Shown here: positions 23,301 to 35,400 of the stretch, piece by piece
How the letters are laid out: each line of letters begins with the position of its first letter
Numbering within the stretch: position 1 is the first letter of the stretch
From: Certhia americana
Lineage: Eukaryota > Chordata > Aves > Passeriformes > Certhiidae
Assembly (NCBI GenBank): GCA_018697195.1
Contig: JAGMWU010000037.1
Coordinates: forward strand, 434,001-498,000
Direction: 5' to 3'
Length of the DNA: 64,000 nt
Program-made: the position numbers and the translations under genes
The notes under the pieces: generated by a model
The model's database searches: none
What the model was told of the DNA's origin: nothing
Seen by the model: only the letters and a program-made list of their open reading frames with translations

Positions 23301-25421
23301 CCTGGTTCTTTGGTCTCTCTCAGAATACTGCATGGAAAACACCTACAGCATTTTTAACTTGCCATGGTATCAGCAATTTTCATGGGTTTTAACACTGAAA
23401 CTTCAATGGAGACTCTTATGGTGTCTTTGAACAGTAATAAATCCTGATGAAATATCTCCCATCCCTTCAGACTACCTTAATCTCTTTCAGGCATGTAGTG
23501 GATTACCTCCAGGAAGATCAGCACTCTGCTGGGATACTTGGAAAAGGGGAGAAAACCCGTGGAAGATAGTTCGGCTGAGAGATAAACTCACAAACTTTCT
23601 TTGAAAATTATCTTAGTATTCAAATCTAATGAAAATATTTTAAACACTGGTTTGTCCTATGCAAATTAAATGTCCACTTTCTGTGCCAAAGGATGAAAAG
23701 GTTGCAATCAAGAATTACCCCACATTTGAATGGGATGCTCCATCTGAAGAAGGAAATCACAATTTCTTATAATTAGGGGAAAAAGCTTCTTTTAGTAGCA
23801 AATAAAAGAATCATACAGCTTTTCATTATTTTAATGCTGCTAAATAACTACTATTCTTTGAATACTTTCAAATTATTTCTTCCCACAAAAACTTCAACTC
23901 TTTTTTAAAAATTAGTACAGTAGCAAAGCTGACTCGCTTCTTGTTGGGAACTACTTCTCTAGCAGAAACCTCAAACAGAAAATTTAGATACAGAAGGCAT
24001 TAAATTAGAAACTTATTTCTTGTATACAAGAAATGTGGAGAGCTCCTGTAGTAATTTATAAAATCTGCAGTGCCAGCAACTAGACTGAAATGGCTCTTCA
24101 CTGCCTACAGTTCATCTCGTCCCTTTTGCCTCTCATGAATAAATACCTCAATAAATTAGAAGATAGGATGATGAAACTCAACTTTTTTTTAAAAAAAGGC
24201 TTTCTTGCAATGAAGTTGTCAGGCATTTGCACATCATTGTCAGAGAATAGCAGCAGAACTACTAGGCAAGCAGTGCTGTAAGGAATGTGCAGGATGACCA
24301 GTGGCAGTTTTCAATTGCATTAATTCCACAGCACGTTCTTTTTGAAAAGATATTCACGCCACAGTGCATAATTTTTAGAAAGGTATTCAGAAGATATCAG
24401 ACAATAATGATTGCATAATATCTTAATGTCCATGCTCTATCATCCCCAAACTCTCACTGTGATATTTAGTTCATAAGCTGTCTATGGAATGCTTACAGGT
24501 GAAGTAACCTGGACTTTATCAATCAAAGATAAAGATTCCATGCTGGCAATTAATGGCTGGATTGTAAAAATATCTTTCAAATTGCCCACTTAACAGAAAT
24601 TCCAAAAACCATTTACAAATATAGAAGCCATCAAGCGTGTTTTACTGCACTTTAGTATATATCATATAAGGCTATTGCAGCTCTCCATTACTGGAGAATG
24701 ACAAGTTTGTTTAGATAATAGAAAAATGATAAAACCCTAGCATTACCTGGACGGGGACTTCAAAATATGTGTAATGCCAATTATTCTTTCACCTCAAAGC
24801 TGAGTGAAAACCAGGTTTTGTTTCTAAACTTTCAAAGAGCTTGCTTAGCTGAAACCAACAAGCAAAAAATCACACTTCTCCACACCTTCTGATCTCAGCT
24901 GGAAGTGGAAGTATCAAATATCTGCAAAAGAGACTATGTCAGTGATATTTCTGACATGTCTAAAGGCAGAATACTCAGGAAACACTCTGATGTAAGAATT
25001 ACAGAGCAAAAGGTTAGGAGTTCAAATAAGCAAGCATTTTTTCCCTTCCAACTTTGGAATTACTAGAACAGCCAAAACGATTCTGTTATTCTGTGAGCAT
25101 TTTTCTCTGTACTTAAGAGTAATATAGCAATCAATAACAAAAACAGAAGTTAAAAGTGGCACATGGATGCATGTGAGTGACTTATTGGCTGCAAATCCCT
25201 GGTGTTCTATAGCAAAAATAAATATAATATCTATAATTGGCAGCTATTTGATATATAAGGAGAATTCTGGTTAGCAATGTAGCTTCTTCGTTAAATCATT
25301 TTTGGGAAATATGCAATTTATCCACAATTTGTGCCTACAACTTCTAATGCATTGCTGCAAATTTCCCATTATTGGCTACTACCATATACATTTAAAAATA
25401 AAAGAATGTGGTGAATGTTGT
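20311..25421. other. Non-coding unique sequence
   Basis: No gene is recognised. The part at 22380-23300 has several overlapping open frames on both strands (up to 118 codons at 22941-23297, plus, and 117 codons at 22378-22731, minus). None shows a domain, and frames on opposite strands overlap, which argues for local base composition and not for coding. A perfect 20-bp palindrome at 24015-24034 is listed separately. Confidence 0.65.
24015..24034. repeat. Perfect 20-bp palindrome
   Basis: The half-site ATTTCTTGTA is followed directly by its exact reverse complement TACAAGAAAT. Expected occurrence by chance in 64 kb is well below one for a balanced genome, somewhat higher for AT-rich DNA. No neighbouring gene explains it. 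Confidence 0.95.
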
Positions 25422-26175
25422 ACTGGGTCAGAGCTATGGTCCATCTTAGCCTGGGATCCTGAAAAATAGCAACAGGAGATGCTGACTGGGGAGAATACAC
25501 AAGCCTGATCTTTATCCAGAGTCATCCCTGTTCTCCAACAATCAAAATTTCCAGATTAGGGATGTTAAAGAGTGCCTCCCTGTCTATTTTATTTAGTGTT
25601 TGTTTACGGACCGGATGTTCATGAGTTGTTTTAAACCCTTTTTTAACCCAACTGTACTGTCTCCACAGTCTTCTGTCAAAATGCACACAAAAATCAGCTA
25701 TCTGTCTTGTAGAACAGAATTATCCATTTTAAATGGACCTCCTGTTAGTTTCAACAACTGACTTCCGACTGTAGAAGCACCAGGTTTGGAGCTAATTAAC
25801 ATTTTGCATTTATTTTACCTACCACCTTCATGACTTTGCAAAGTTTGTTCATAATTCTTTCTAGCTATCTCTGTTTCAAACATAGTATTTCAGTTGGTCT
25901 TCATAAAGTAGATGTTTCATCTTCATTACCTTTTAAATTGCCCTCCTCTGAACCTTTTTCACCTCCACCATCTCCTCTTGAAACACAGAAGTACACACAG
26001 TACTCAGCACGTGGACACATCAGGGTCTTTACACAGTTTGGCTCTGTCCTGTTCTCAGTACCCTTCCTGATAATGCCACCAATTTCTTAGGGTTTTTTGG
26101 CAGCTGTTACACACTGTAATTTCAGGGAACTCCCAGTTAGGACGATGGACTCCCTTTAAATGCAACTGCCAGTTC
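25422..26175 (-). mobile_element. Ancient amniote CR1-like LINE, minus strand
   Basis: The whole stretch follows, in the antisense direction, an old CR1-like repeat that I recall from turtle, crocodile and bird genomes. Landmarks in order: ACTGGGTCAGAGCTATGGTCCATC at 25422 (the 3' end of the element), 'GTCTATTTTATTTAGTGTTTGTTTACGGACCGGATGTTCATGAGTTG' type text at 25580-25630, the Pro/Leu-rich block TTGCCCTCCTCTGAACCTTTTTC at about 25936, CACACAGTACTCAGCACGTGGACACATCAGGG at about 25993, and CAGCTGTTACACACTG at about 26100. It is 5'-truncated and has many substitutions, consistent with great age. No open reading frame is retained. The exact family name needs a repeat library search. Confidence 0.75.
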
Positions 26176-27679
26176 TGGTGAAGCTTCATGGATGCATTAC
26201 TGAATGACCTTTAACTTACCATATTGCATTTTAAATGACACAGTTACACAGGGCTCAGAACTCAGTTCTGACTAGGATCCATGAACACACGCTGGCCTAA
26301 GAAATCCTATGCCAACCTTCTTAGTGTGTTGCATATTTCAAGAATAATCTCTGTAGAGACTTGCAAAGAACAATGCTGCAAGGCAAATATTTTTAGAATA
26401 ATCCTCAACATCTGGCCCAGGTTTGTACTTCATGCTGCAGCAGATGTCATCCCTTCTGTGCACCCTTTCCAAGACAGGTAGGCCACAGCCAGCTGCTTCT
26501 GTTTGCTCTCTCATTTTCATGGGCTACTTGAGAACAGAGATAGGAGTGGAGCTCGGCACAGAGCATAAGTGTTTTGTGCCAAATGGAGTGTTCTGCACCA
26601 AAGGGAAATGTGGGTACGGGAATACAGGTCCAAAAGGGTAAAAGCAAAGAGTTTGCAGCTGAAAGCAGCACGAGGTGTCAGTGAGAGAGAACAGCAGCCC
26701 TGCTGGCACTGCTGCTGGCCAGAGTCTTAATCTGTAAATCACTGTGCAGCCAACACGTCAAAAAAGTTTGGCCACCCTGGTGTAGAGGCATCAGGCAAGA
26801 AACAACCTACTGTGCAAATGTCCAGTAACAACCCAGGCCACTGTGCAAAACACTGGCAGTCCTAGGAAGAGGAAAAGCAAAGTGGCCGAAGTCCAATTGC
26901 TTTTAATCGAGAGGCCACAAGTGAAAAGATCCTGTCCTACAATCTTAAAAGAGAAAAAAAGCCTCAAGCATATAGTCTGCAAATTTCCTCATCTCCATTT
27001 GGGAAAGCACTCTAGAATTTTTGGCACTAAGATGAGAAGTCAGTAGCAATTTAACTAAAATGTCAAATGTTACTGCCAAGTGTTGGTAGCTGTTTCAAGG
27101 TATAAATCCAGGTTGCCCTGAAAGCCTAAACTGCTACCTTCTTCCCCACTATCATCACCAGTATTTTATGGGAATCATTTAATCATGCCAGAGAGGTTCA
27201 GATTTTTAAACAAAACTAGAGATCTACGAATTTAAAAGTTCTTTCCTGCACTCCTGTGTGTGTAGTCAGGCCAAGTTATGTGCTGTGACTCATCACACCT
27301 GGAAGCAGCCCACAAGGTGGGGTGCAATTTCCTAAGAGGACTAGTGAGTTGCCGTGGGGAAGAACTCAGCATGCCTCACTAGGGCAAATGCCCTAAAGAA
27401 TCACACAGAGCGATAAACATGACATAGAACCAGTCAAGACTTCTTTTTTCATTCTCTCCTTTCATAAATTTTGGGTTTCTAATTGAGAATGTCCATGCAC
27501 TAAAACAACAATTTCTCATGGAAACATACTGAGCTTTCACCAGGAAGTTAAATCCTGGCCAGGTAGAATTTTCCAGCCAAATCTAAGGTCAGAAACCTCA
27601 AATTTGCACTAAGACAGGATATGGGACACACAGATTCAAAACACTGATTTAACTTGAAGCAAGAAAATACAAGTTCCTC
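26176..27679. other. Non-coding sequence with a GC-richer, stop-poor patch
   Basis: No gene is recognised. Between about 26280 and 26980 there are overlapping 60-74-codon open frames on both strands. Because they overlap in opposite directions and show no domain, this reflects higher GC and not a gene. The patch may be an unclassified old repeat. The rest (26990-27679) is unique sequence without a visible signal. Confidence 0.6.
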
Positions 27680-27957
27680 GTGAGGGAAAGAGCAGGGGCA
27701 GGCACTGATCTCTTCTCTGTGGTGACCACTGACTGGACCTGAAAAAATTGTCTGGAGTTGTGTCAGGGGAGGTTGAGGCTGGATGGTAGAAAAGGGTGGC
27801 TGGGCACTGGAACAGGCTATCCAGGGAAGTGGTCACAGCAGCAGCCTGACAGAGTTCAAGAAGTGTTTGGAAAATGCTCTTGGGTACATGGTATGATTCC
27901 TGGGGTGTCCTGCGCAGGGCTGGGTGGAGGGCCTTCCTGCCCATATTCCATGATTCT
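27680..27957 (+). mobile_element. CR1 LINE 3' fragment, plus strand, best preserved copy
   Basis: The segment runs through GTGAGGGAAAGAG, CACTGATCTCTTCTCTGTGG, TGTGTCAGGGGAGGTTGAGG, GGGCACTGGAACAGGCT, CAGGGAAGTGGTCACAGCA, CCTGACAGAGTTCAAGAAG, GGGGTGTCCTGCGCAGGGC and ends CCATATTCCATGATTCT at 27957. All are hallmarks of the avian CR1 3' region, here with few differences from the remembered consensus. A short internal deletion is suggested around 27783-27797, where the usual 'ttaggaaaa…ttcttc' part is missing. It is 5'-truncated with no coding region. Low divergence makes it the youngest-looking insertion in the window. Confidence 0.9.
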
Positions 27958-30900
27958 CAATAATTTAGATTTCCCAGAAGAACATCCTAACTACTTGGGC
28001 AAAAAATCGGTCCTTTGCAACAAAATTATTATATTTTGGGAAAAAACTCCAGCTTATTAGGACACAGAAAAAAACCCAAACAAACTATGGTCTAGTAGCA
28101 TGAGAGCTGTCTTTGGTACTCCAAGTACATTGAAATGAATCAAACTTCATGCCAGAAGCCTACCTAAGAACTGGTTTTGTATGGATCACTATCCTGTTTT
28201 CGTTTAAAAGCACACCCTGAAAGTTTCTGTTTATATTATCCACTATGGAAAGCAGAAATATTTGAAATTACTAATAACAATGTTTTTTGATAATTGTAAT
28301 ATTCAGTTGCTGAATCTGTTTACCAGCAGTAGTAAATCCTATGCCTACTAAATAGGCTTTACTGCAGGTTCACAATAAAGGAAACAGGAAAAAAAAAGTG
28401 GAGAAATACTGACATGAAACACCAAACCAATTGCCATCTTGTTTCTCAAGGGTGATCTTTCTGGAAATTGAATTTGGCTCTGACCGTCTCTTCTCTCATA
28501 TATACTTGCTAATCTTTATTAATGTACCTCCAGTAACCTCAAGACACAATGACTTTGAGAAAGGTAGAAAGATGGCTTTGTATTACATAATTTGCACATG
28601 TACTAGTTTAATTTGTGCCAATTAAAGAAGTCAATGCAAACCTTCAAGAATCAGGCTAAAAAGATAAAACCTTTATTACTGAGGTTACATTAGTGCTCAC
28701 TTGATTACTGTTCTTAAAATAACACGTTTCTGCTTATGAAATTATTTATAAAATTATAGCATTTCTTCTTTGAGAGACTGTTCTCTGGATATTTACAAGC
28801 AAATCCCTTAATTGGATGATGAAGTAAAAGTTCTAAAATTTAACCTTTAAGAAACAAAGTAATCCTATAACTTAAGACTGAATAATAGGAAGAAACTCAC
28901 ATTATCTGTTCCATTTCACAAAGCTTCAATGTAAATGCAAACGTGTGCTTAAAAGAATCATCTTTCAGCACCACCAGCCTCCAAATTTGTCCTTGTTACA
29001 GGTCTTTATTGCCTTCCCTCTCATGGGAACTCTGTTTTCTCTTTTAACAGATGACTGCCCAGGGAAATGACAAGGAAAAATCCAACTTCACTTTTCACAG
29101 CAGATAAGGGAAAGGTAAAACACCATTACACCACCATAACGGGCATCCAGTGCTAATTTGTAAATGAGATGAGAACCTTAAACAAACACTAAAAGCCAGA
29201 TGGTCAAGTTGCAATATTTTAATAGTCAGATTTCAGGCTGTCTAAAATGCATGTGTCATCAAGGTCAGAGCAAGCACACACCTGCCTCACAGTGCCAGCA
29301 TCCCAATAAATACTTTTGGAACTTGGTTGAAAAAATCCCACAGAGTTCTGTTATTCAAAGCTAGCATGCATGAATAATACTGAGTGAATGTAATTGTTAG
29401 TTTCTATGCCAGCTGACCAAGATTTATTATGGTAGATTCATGCTGGCATAAAAAATACTCTAAAAATATCAAATAAATAATATTCTTTGAAAAAATTGTA
29501 ACACCTCAACATTTTGGCTAACATGCAAGTGCACATAAATGAGTCAGACCCTGTTTTCTCCCTTAGGAGACATTACTTTAACTTAATTGAAAACCATAGC
29601 AGAAATGCCATGAGGATATGTCATTTTGCACAATTTCAATATTAAGAAAGTGATATTTTAAATTAAGGAGCTGAGTTTTAAAATAATTTTTCACATATTG
29701 TTTTTATAAACATTGAAATTTGGAAAAGGTCTTCTCACTGAGAACTTTAATCCATTGTAATAAAGCACAGAACTGAAAAATGTATGACTGGTGCTTCATT
29801 ATTTCCATCAAACTTGGAAAAAAGATGTTGAAAAATTCAGATTTCCTCTGGTATAATCTCCTCTTTCTTGGTCACCTCTAAATGAATCTTAAATTAAAAC
29901 TGCCAAGCAGAAATTACCACTGGCAATTATTTATCGGGGCATGGTTTGAACCATAAGTGTTAAGCAAGACAGATACTAACATAAGGTACCAATTCTGCAA
30001 AACTTCTATTTGAGTAAGATTAAAGAGAACTATGAATTTTAAAAAACAGGAAATTTTTTGAGCATCCAAAGTCCACACCAGAGTCTGAATGGAGTCATTA
30101 ACAGGTCTTTTTGGCTACAGTTCTATTTCTTTTAGTAGTTGCATCAGAATTTAGCCTCATTTTTGCTAAGTTGAACCAAGAGTTTCCATTACCACTACGC
30201 TTTATTTGCCTATACTATCAGCTGCATCCACTTGGAGCAGGGCTCCATTTGGATTTACCACCTGTCTCTAACACATTTGTGCCTGTGTATGTCTATAATT
30301 TCCCAAAGGAATTTAATGATCTTAATGCTATTAATGAAAGGGACTTCACTACATCACAATAAAGGCTCTAGCAGACCACTGGGGCCTCATGCAGACTGCA
30401 CAATGGGGCATATAAAAGATTACCTTGTAATGAGAATCTGGGCCTCTTCATCCCTAGCCAGAAAGTACACACAGTAATGTTAGTGGGCAGCAACTTGCAC
30501 ATTTGGACCCAATATGCACATCCTCCTTTTGGAAACTGTCACACATCCCTGGGTAAACAACAGGAACTGTCACAGGCTCTGCCTACAAAGTGGTCATACA
30601 GCTTTTGGATTGTTAAACAAAAAATGGAAGACACTTTATGTTTCTCCAAAATGGGTTTTGGAATAAACCAAAACCTCTGGCATTGCTTCCTGCCTGTTTT
30701 CAATCATTCCTTCTCCTTCTCCCTCAGTCATTCACCTTTGACACTTTCCTTCTCTTCCAGCTGCCATAAGCAGTTGTCTTTTTTCTCCTCTAGTTTTCCC
30801 AAAAAAGACTTGCTTTCACCAAAACTGAAGAAGGCAACTGCCAGACCAACTTGTTTCTTCTGAGCTGTAAATCTTGTTTAATAATCTTTGGAAAATAAGG

Positions 30901-32039
30901 CAAGGCAGTGAAAAATGGAAATCAGGTGTTGGTTATTTCCAGTCTGCTGCTAAGATCAGAGTTTGGGCTACTACCCCATCAGTTTTCACATTTCTCCCCA
31001 TTTGAAAGTGAGTCAGAACATGATACAGCATGAAGTCACTGTGGACGTTTGTAGTTCAGACTAAATGACAGACACCATTTTTTATTAGTGATCTCCTTCC
31101 ATATTTAACAATCCTCTTCCCTCCACAGAGACTACTGCAAAATGAATCATTAAGCTTCCTTATCCACAAACTTAATATTCACATCCACCATTTCTTGTGG
31201 TTTGATGTGTTGTGGGGCCTTTTTCTGAACTTTCAGGTTAAAAATTTCTCTTGAATACTTACTGCCTGCAAAGCCAAAAATCATATGGTATCTTACAAAA
31301 AGGTTATTGACTGCACTGTGAATATTGTAAGCTTACCTTAAAACAAGTGTAAGAACAAACACAGCACTCTAAAAATGGCAGTAGAGGATCCATTGCATAA
31401 TTTAGACATGGTCAAGTTTGTAAAATGTTCTATTCAGAAGAGCCACGTGAACTTTCACAGAGTAACAAGCTGTTTTTAGCACATAATTATTATAAAGTAC
31501 ACAATCTTTGAAAATAAAGATTTGATCAAAATGAACGCCATGCTGGCTCTCAAAGTGAACGTCATCTAGCCTGAAAAATGGTACCTTTGAGGTCTACATT
31601 AATTGCATGGAAGCTTAGCTAAGAGACTGCAACTAATTTCTATCCTGCTTTAATAAAGGTTTAACCAAAGAAGTACTTAGTTCCCACATTGTCTCTGCAG
31701 TGAATATAGTCCAAACATTTCCCTCCCTGGTCCCTGTCTTTTTTAGCAAACACACAGCAGTGGCTACAAAGCATAAATCAAAGTGTAAGTTCTCTTCTGA
31801 GTTTGGCAGCTTGATGTGATTCATTGCTAGACCAGCCACTTTTATCCTTTCTCCCCTCATTTAGGGTTTCCTCTACCTACCTTGACAAGATATTAACACA
31901 GAAGTTCTTTTTACTGCTTCTGTTAAAACAGTAGTCCTTGTTGGTCTAGTGGAGCTTGCAAAACCACTTTCATCTCTGCATAGGCTCCTAAGAACATTTA
32001 ATATTCCTCAAATAATAATCTCTTTGTATTATTAAGCCC
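27958..32039. other. Non-coding unique sequence
   Basis: No gene is recognised. The longest open frame (30477-30863, plus, 128 codons) ends in a pyrimidine-rich stretch at 30690-30800 that translates into Ser/Phe-rich low-complexity sequence and has no domain. Nothing else stands out. Confidence 0.65.
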
Positions 32040-32400
32040 ATTTGATTGATTGCCCAGTGTTGATACTCAGTATTTTATGGTATATTGTGCGGCCTGTGAC
32101 AAAATCTGTTACTTGTCAACAAGTAGGCCACCAGCAGCAGCATGCCAAATGTTGTGGAATGACAAACATAATTACACATGGTGTTCTGAAATGCATCTCA
32201 CAGTTCCAGTGTGGAGCAGGATTACCCGTTTATTCAGTACTCTGCGAAAAGCACAGCGACAGAAATGCAGGGGAAGGCATCTAGGAATATCTTCAACGTC
32301 AAAGGGAAGCCCATTACAGTTTAAAATAATTATAATCACACTAAGATAAGCCAAGAACCAGCTGACACCCCTGTGGTAAGGCATTTAATATTAAAGCACT
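32040..32400. promoter_or_regulatory. Candidate conserved non-coding element
   Basis: The stretch holds no repeat I know, retains CpGs (for example near 32090, 32226, 32245, 32259 and 32298) in CpG-poor surroundings, and contains an inverted repeat TACTTGT-CA-ACAAGTA at 32110-32125 and TAAT/ATTA cores at its 3' end. CpG retention and even composition are typical of constrained sequence, but without an alignment this stays an inference. Confidence 0.2.
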
Positions 32401-35400
32401 GCACCCATTAGCACACAAATATGCTGAGATTCTGCAGAGGGAACACCAGAGAGCAAGGGGAAAGGAGAAGGGTATATGAACAGTGGATGAAAAGCACGCT
32501 GCTTTCAGCTAGGAGAAAGACGAAGCACATTAAAGAAACAAATTGTGTGGGCAGACAAAGACATGATAAAGGAGAAGGAACATCAAAAGCACAAAAGGAG
32601 GAGTAACAAGAGGTCATAAAACCAAGTGAGTCAGATGCAGAGGTTCAAGCTATTGGGGAAACCCAGAGGAGTGACTGGAATGCGCTTAATATATTCCATG
32701 TGAATATATGTCTGCCAGCTCCCTTTCAGCATCCTCTGTTCCCCACAGCCCACCACACTTCTCCTGTGGAAGAACCTGTTTTGAAAGGCCTCAGGTGGAG
32801 GACTTCCCACACCCTATGTGGCTCTTCCAACACACCCTATGAATAAATCACTTCACGTATCTAGGGCCTCTTTACAGAATCCAGGATGAAGAAACAAAAA
32901 TACCAAAAAAGAGGGAAAGTTGAACATATGTTTAAATGAAGTCCAATAACTCCTGTAAACAAGTACTGTGTGTACTATTTCAAAACTATTGTCCTAGAAA
33001 ACCCTTAAATTAGAAATATCTGGAACACAACAGTAATGGGATGTGTTCCCTCTGGCCTGTATAATCCTTCTTTGCTTACACCACCCACTCAATTTAATGT
33101 TGCTCTGTCATAAAATTGGCAAAACTATATACAGAGGTCAAGATACTATATTGCTAGAAGATTGTTTGAATCACATTTCTTATTCAAGAATCTAATTTCC
33201 TAATAAATATCCTAGTGATCTGTGGTTTTGATTCTTGCATGTGGTTCTGTGAATACTAAAAAGAAATTGTCAAGTGCACAGTGAAGACTGGGTGGGCAAT
33301 AATGAGTGATAACAGATCTAACGGCAATCGGGAACTAGCTGGAACACTCTCTTCATTCCTGGGTTTTCCTCATATTTGAGGTTTTAGAAGTATAGATATT
33401 TTCAGTATGTACATTGCTCTGGGTTGGTGGTAGGGGTCCATTAAAAGGCTTTTGGTTTTTTTCTGATGACCACCAACCACTTTTGTTCTCAGTGTTTTGC
33501 TGGCTGAGAGATGTGGTCCCCATAGGGGAAGTGCACAGCGCTCAAATCCAGTATCTGAATTTCAGTCCCGCTAAGTATCTTTAACCTCTTTTTTACTCTC
33601 TTTGAGTTGTTTCATCGTATCCAACTTAGTTTTCACAATTCCTTTTGTGAATGTTTGGTGGCAGTCAGTACCACTTCATTTGGACGAAAGGAACCTGTTT
33701 GGACAATCACAATGCCATCACAATGAAGAAATAACTTGTCATGATGCACCACGGCTTTTCAGCTACATGACCTGTGACAGCATGCAGACAGCACAGAATC
33801 AACATTTAATACTGGTATAATTAGAGAGGAAAAGGAAGAGATCACCATAGTGTTGTCTGAAAGCCAAAAAAAACCCCAATCAGTCTCTTGATAATGGATA
33901 ATTTAATGCCTTGTTTCCATCTAAATGTATGAAAAATTACTGTGGTAAATCTTATGATTTTTTTTTCTCACAGAAACAGTACAATATATGACATATTATT
34001 TCTGGTAAATAGTGCCTTATTGTTACTGATGTGTTCTTTAACTACTATTGCCCTTTCAATCACAGCTAGTATGCCTTCCTTCTTAAATGCTATTTTTAAC
34101 CAGAACCCCCTTCAAAACTGAGTGGAAAAAAAATCTGAATTCTTGTGGAAAGCAGTCAGTATTGCAGATTGAGTGCTAAAGACTGTATTTATTCAGTGAC
34201 GGTATGAAATAATTGTTTTAGATCGCTGAGGCATAGATCCAGACATCTCCTTTTTTTCCCAGTACTTTGATACAGAGCTCAAGACTACGAAATACTTTCA
34301 TCAAAACTCAATAAACACAAAAATTCAATTACACAAGTAGACTTAAAGTAGGAGATTGGAGTAAATCAGTATGTTCCTAAAAAAAAGAAAGGAAGACTGT
34401 AATGTGAATATTTTTTGTGTTATGTCACAGGTCTTGCCTCACAACCCTACTGAAATTAGCTGCAATGAAGTGCACAAACACCTAAAGAAAGGCAGGGCCT
34501 GGTCTATTTAATCACAGCTGCTTCTAAAAACTGTTGGGTTGCACAAAAGTGACTGTAAACTTAAAATAGATTACTGCGTCTGTCATGCTCCCTGCAACTG
34601 CCGCAACCAAGGACAGTAGTCTGTGCAAGGACAGAAGCAGTACTTCGAGGAGAGCATCTTGGCAGGCTTCCAGCTACAGCTGTCTTTCCCTCTCTGCTGA
34701 AAATCTCACCACTGCATGGCATGCACTGTTTGGTGCTTTTTTGGCAACCTAGACCCATTTATTTGCTGTAAAACTGCTGTCACGTTACTGATTTTAAACT
34801 GCTGTGTCAGCTCTGGGGTTTTTGCATCACAGCAAATAATCTCACAAAATAAGTACAGGTGAGATGCAAGATATGTTGTCCCAGAACCTGAAGAATTGTA
34901 AGCACGTGGCAAATAAAAATAGATTTCCTCATGTCATTATTTTTATTTGAAAAATTATTTACATTGCACTGCAGTTCTGCAGAGACAATAGTGACAGAGG
35001 TTCCATTTCAGTTATTATATTTGATTGGAAATATCTCAGGTAAAGAATATATCTAGAAGTTTGAAAAACATAGAAGAAGAAGCCCATGCTATTATTCTTT
35101 TGAATAATAATTCGAAATTTTATTACTTTTCTAAGTGTTCAGTGACACAAAAACTCATTTCTTAGAGTGAATTTTGCTAAACTCAGGAATTAAAAAAAAA
35201 ACAAACTGAGAAGTATTTAAAAATTTAGTTAAAAAGAAATTATTGATGAAACAGTAAAGTCTAAATCTTATAAAAAAAGTCCAAAACTTCTGCTAAATTC
35301 AGTAGTGGTGTAAAAATCAAATGATCGGCCTTTACTTATACCTTAAAAACTAATATTTTAAAGTATATTTTCCTAGAGAAATACTGTAGAGTAGTGCAGC

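Noticed and set aside
27758..28060. 100-codon open frame
   Set aside because: It lies inside the CR1 3' region, which is non-coding in the element itself.
30477..30863. 128-codon open frame, plus strand
   Set aside because: The C-terminal half is Ser/Phe/Leu-rich because of a pyrimidine tract. Nothing is recognisable upstream.
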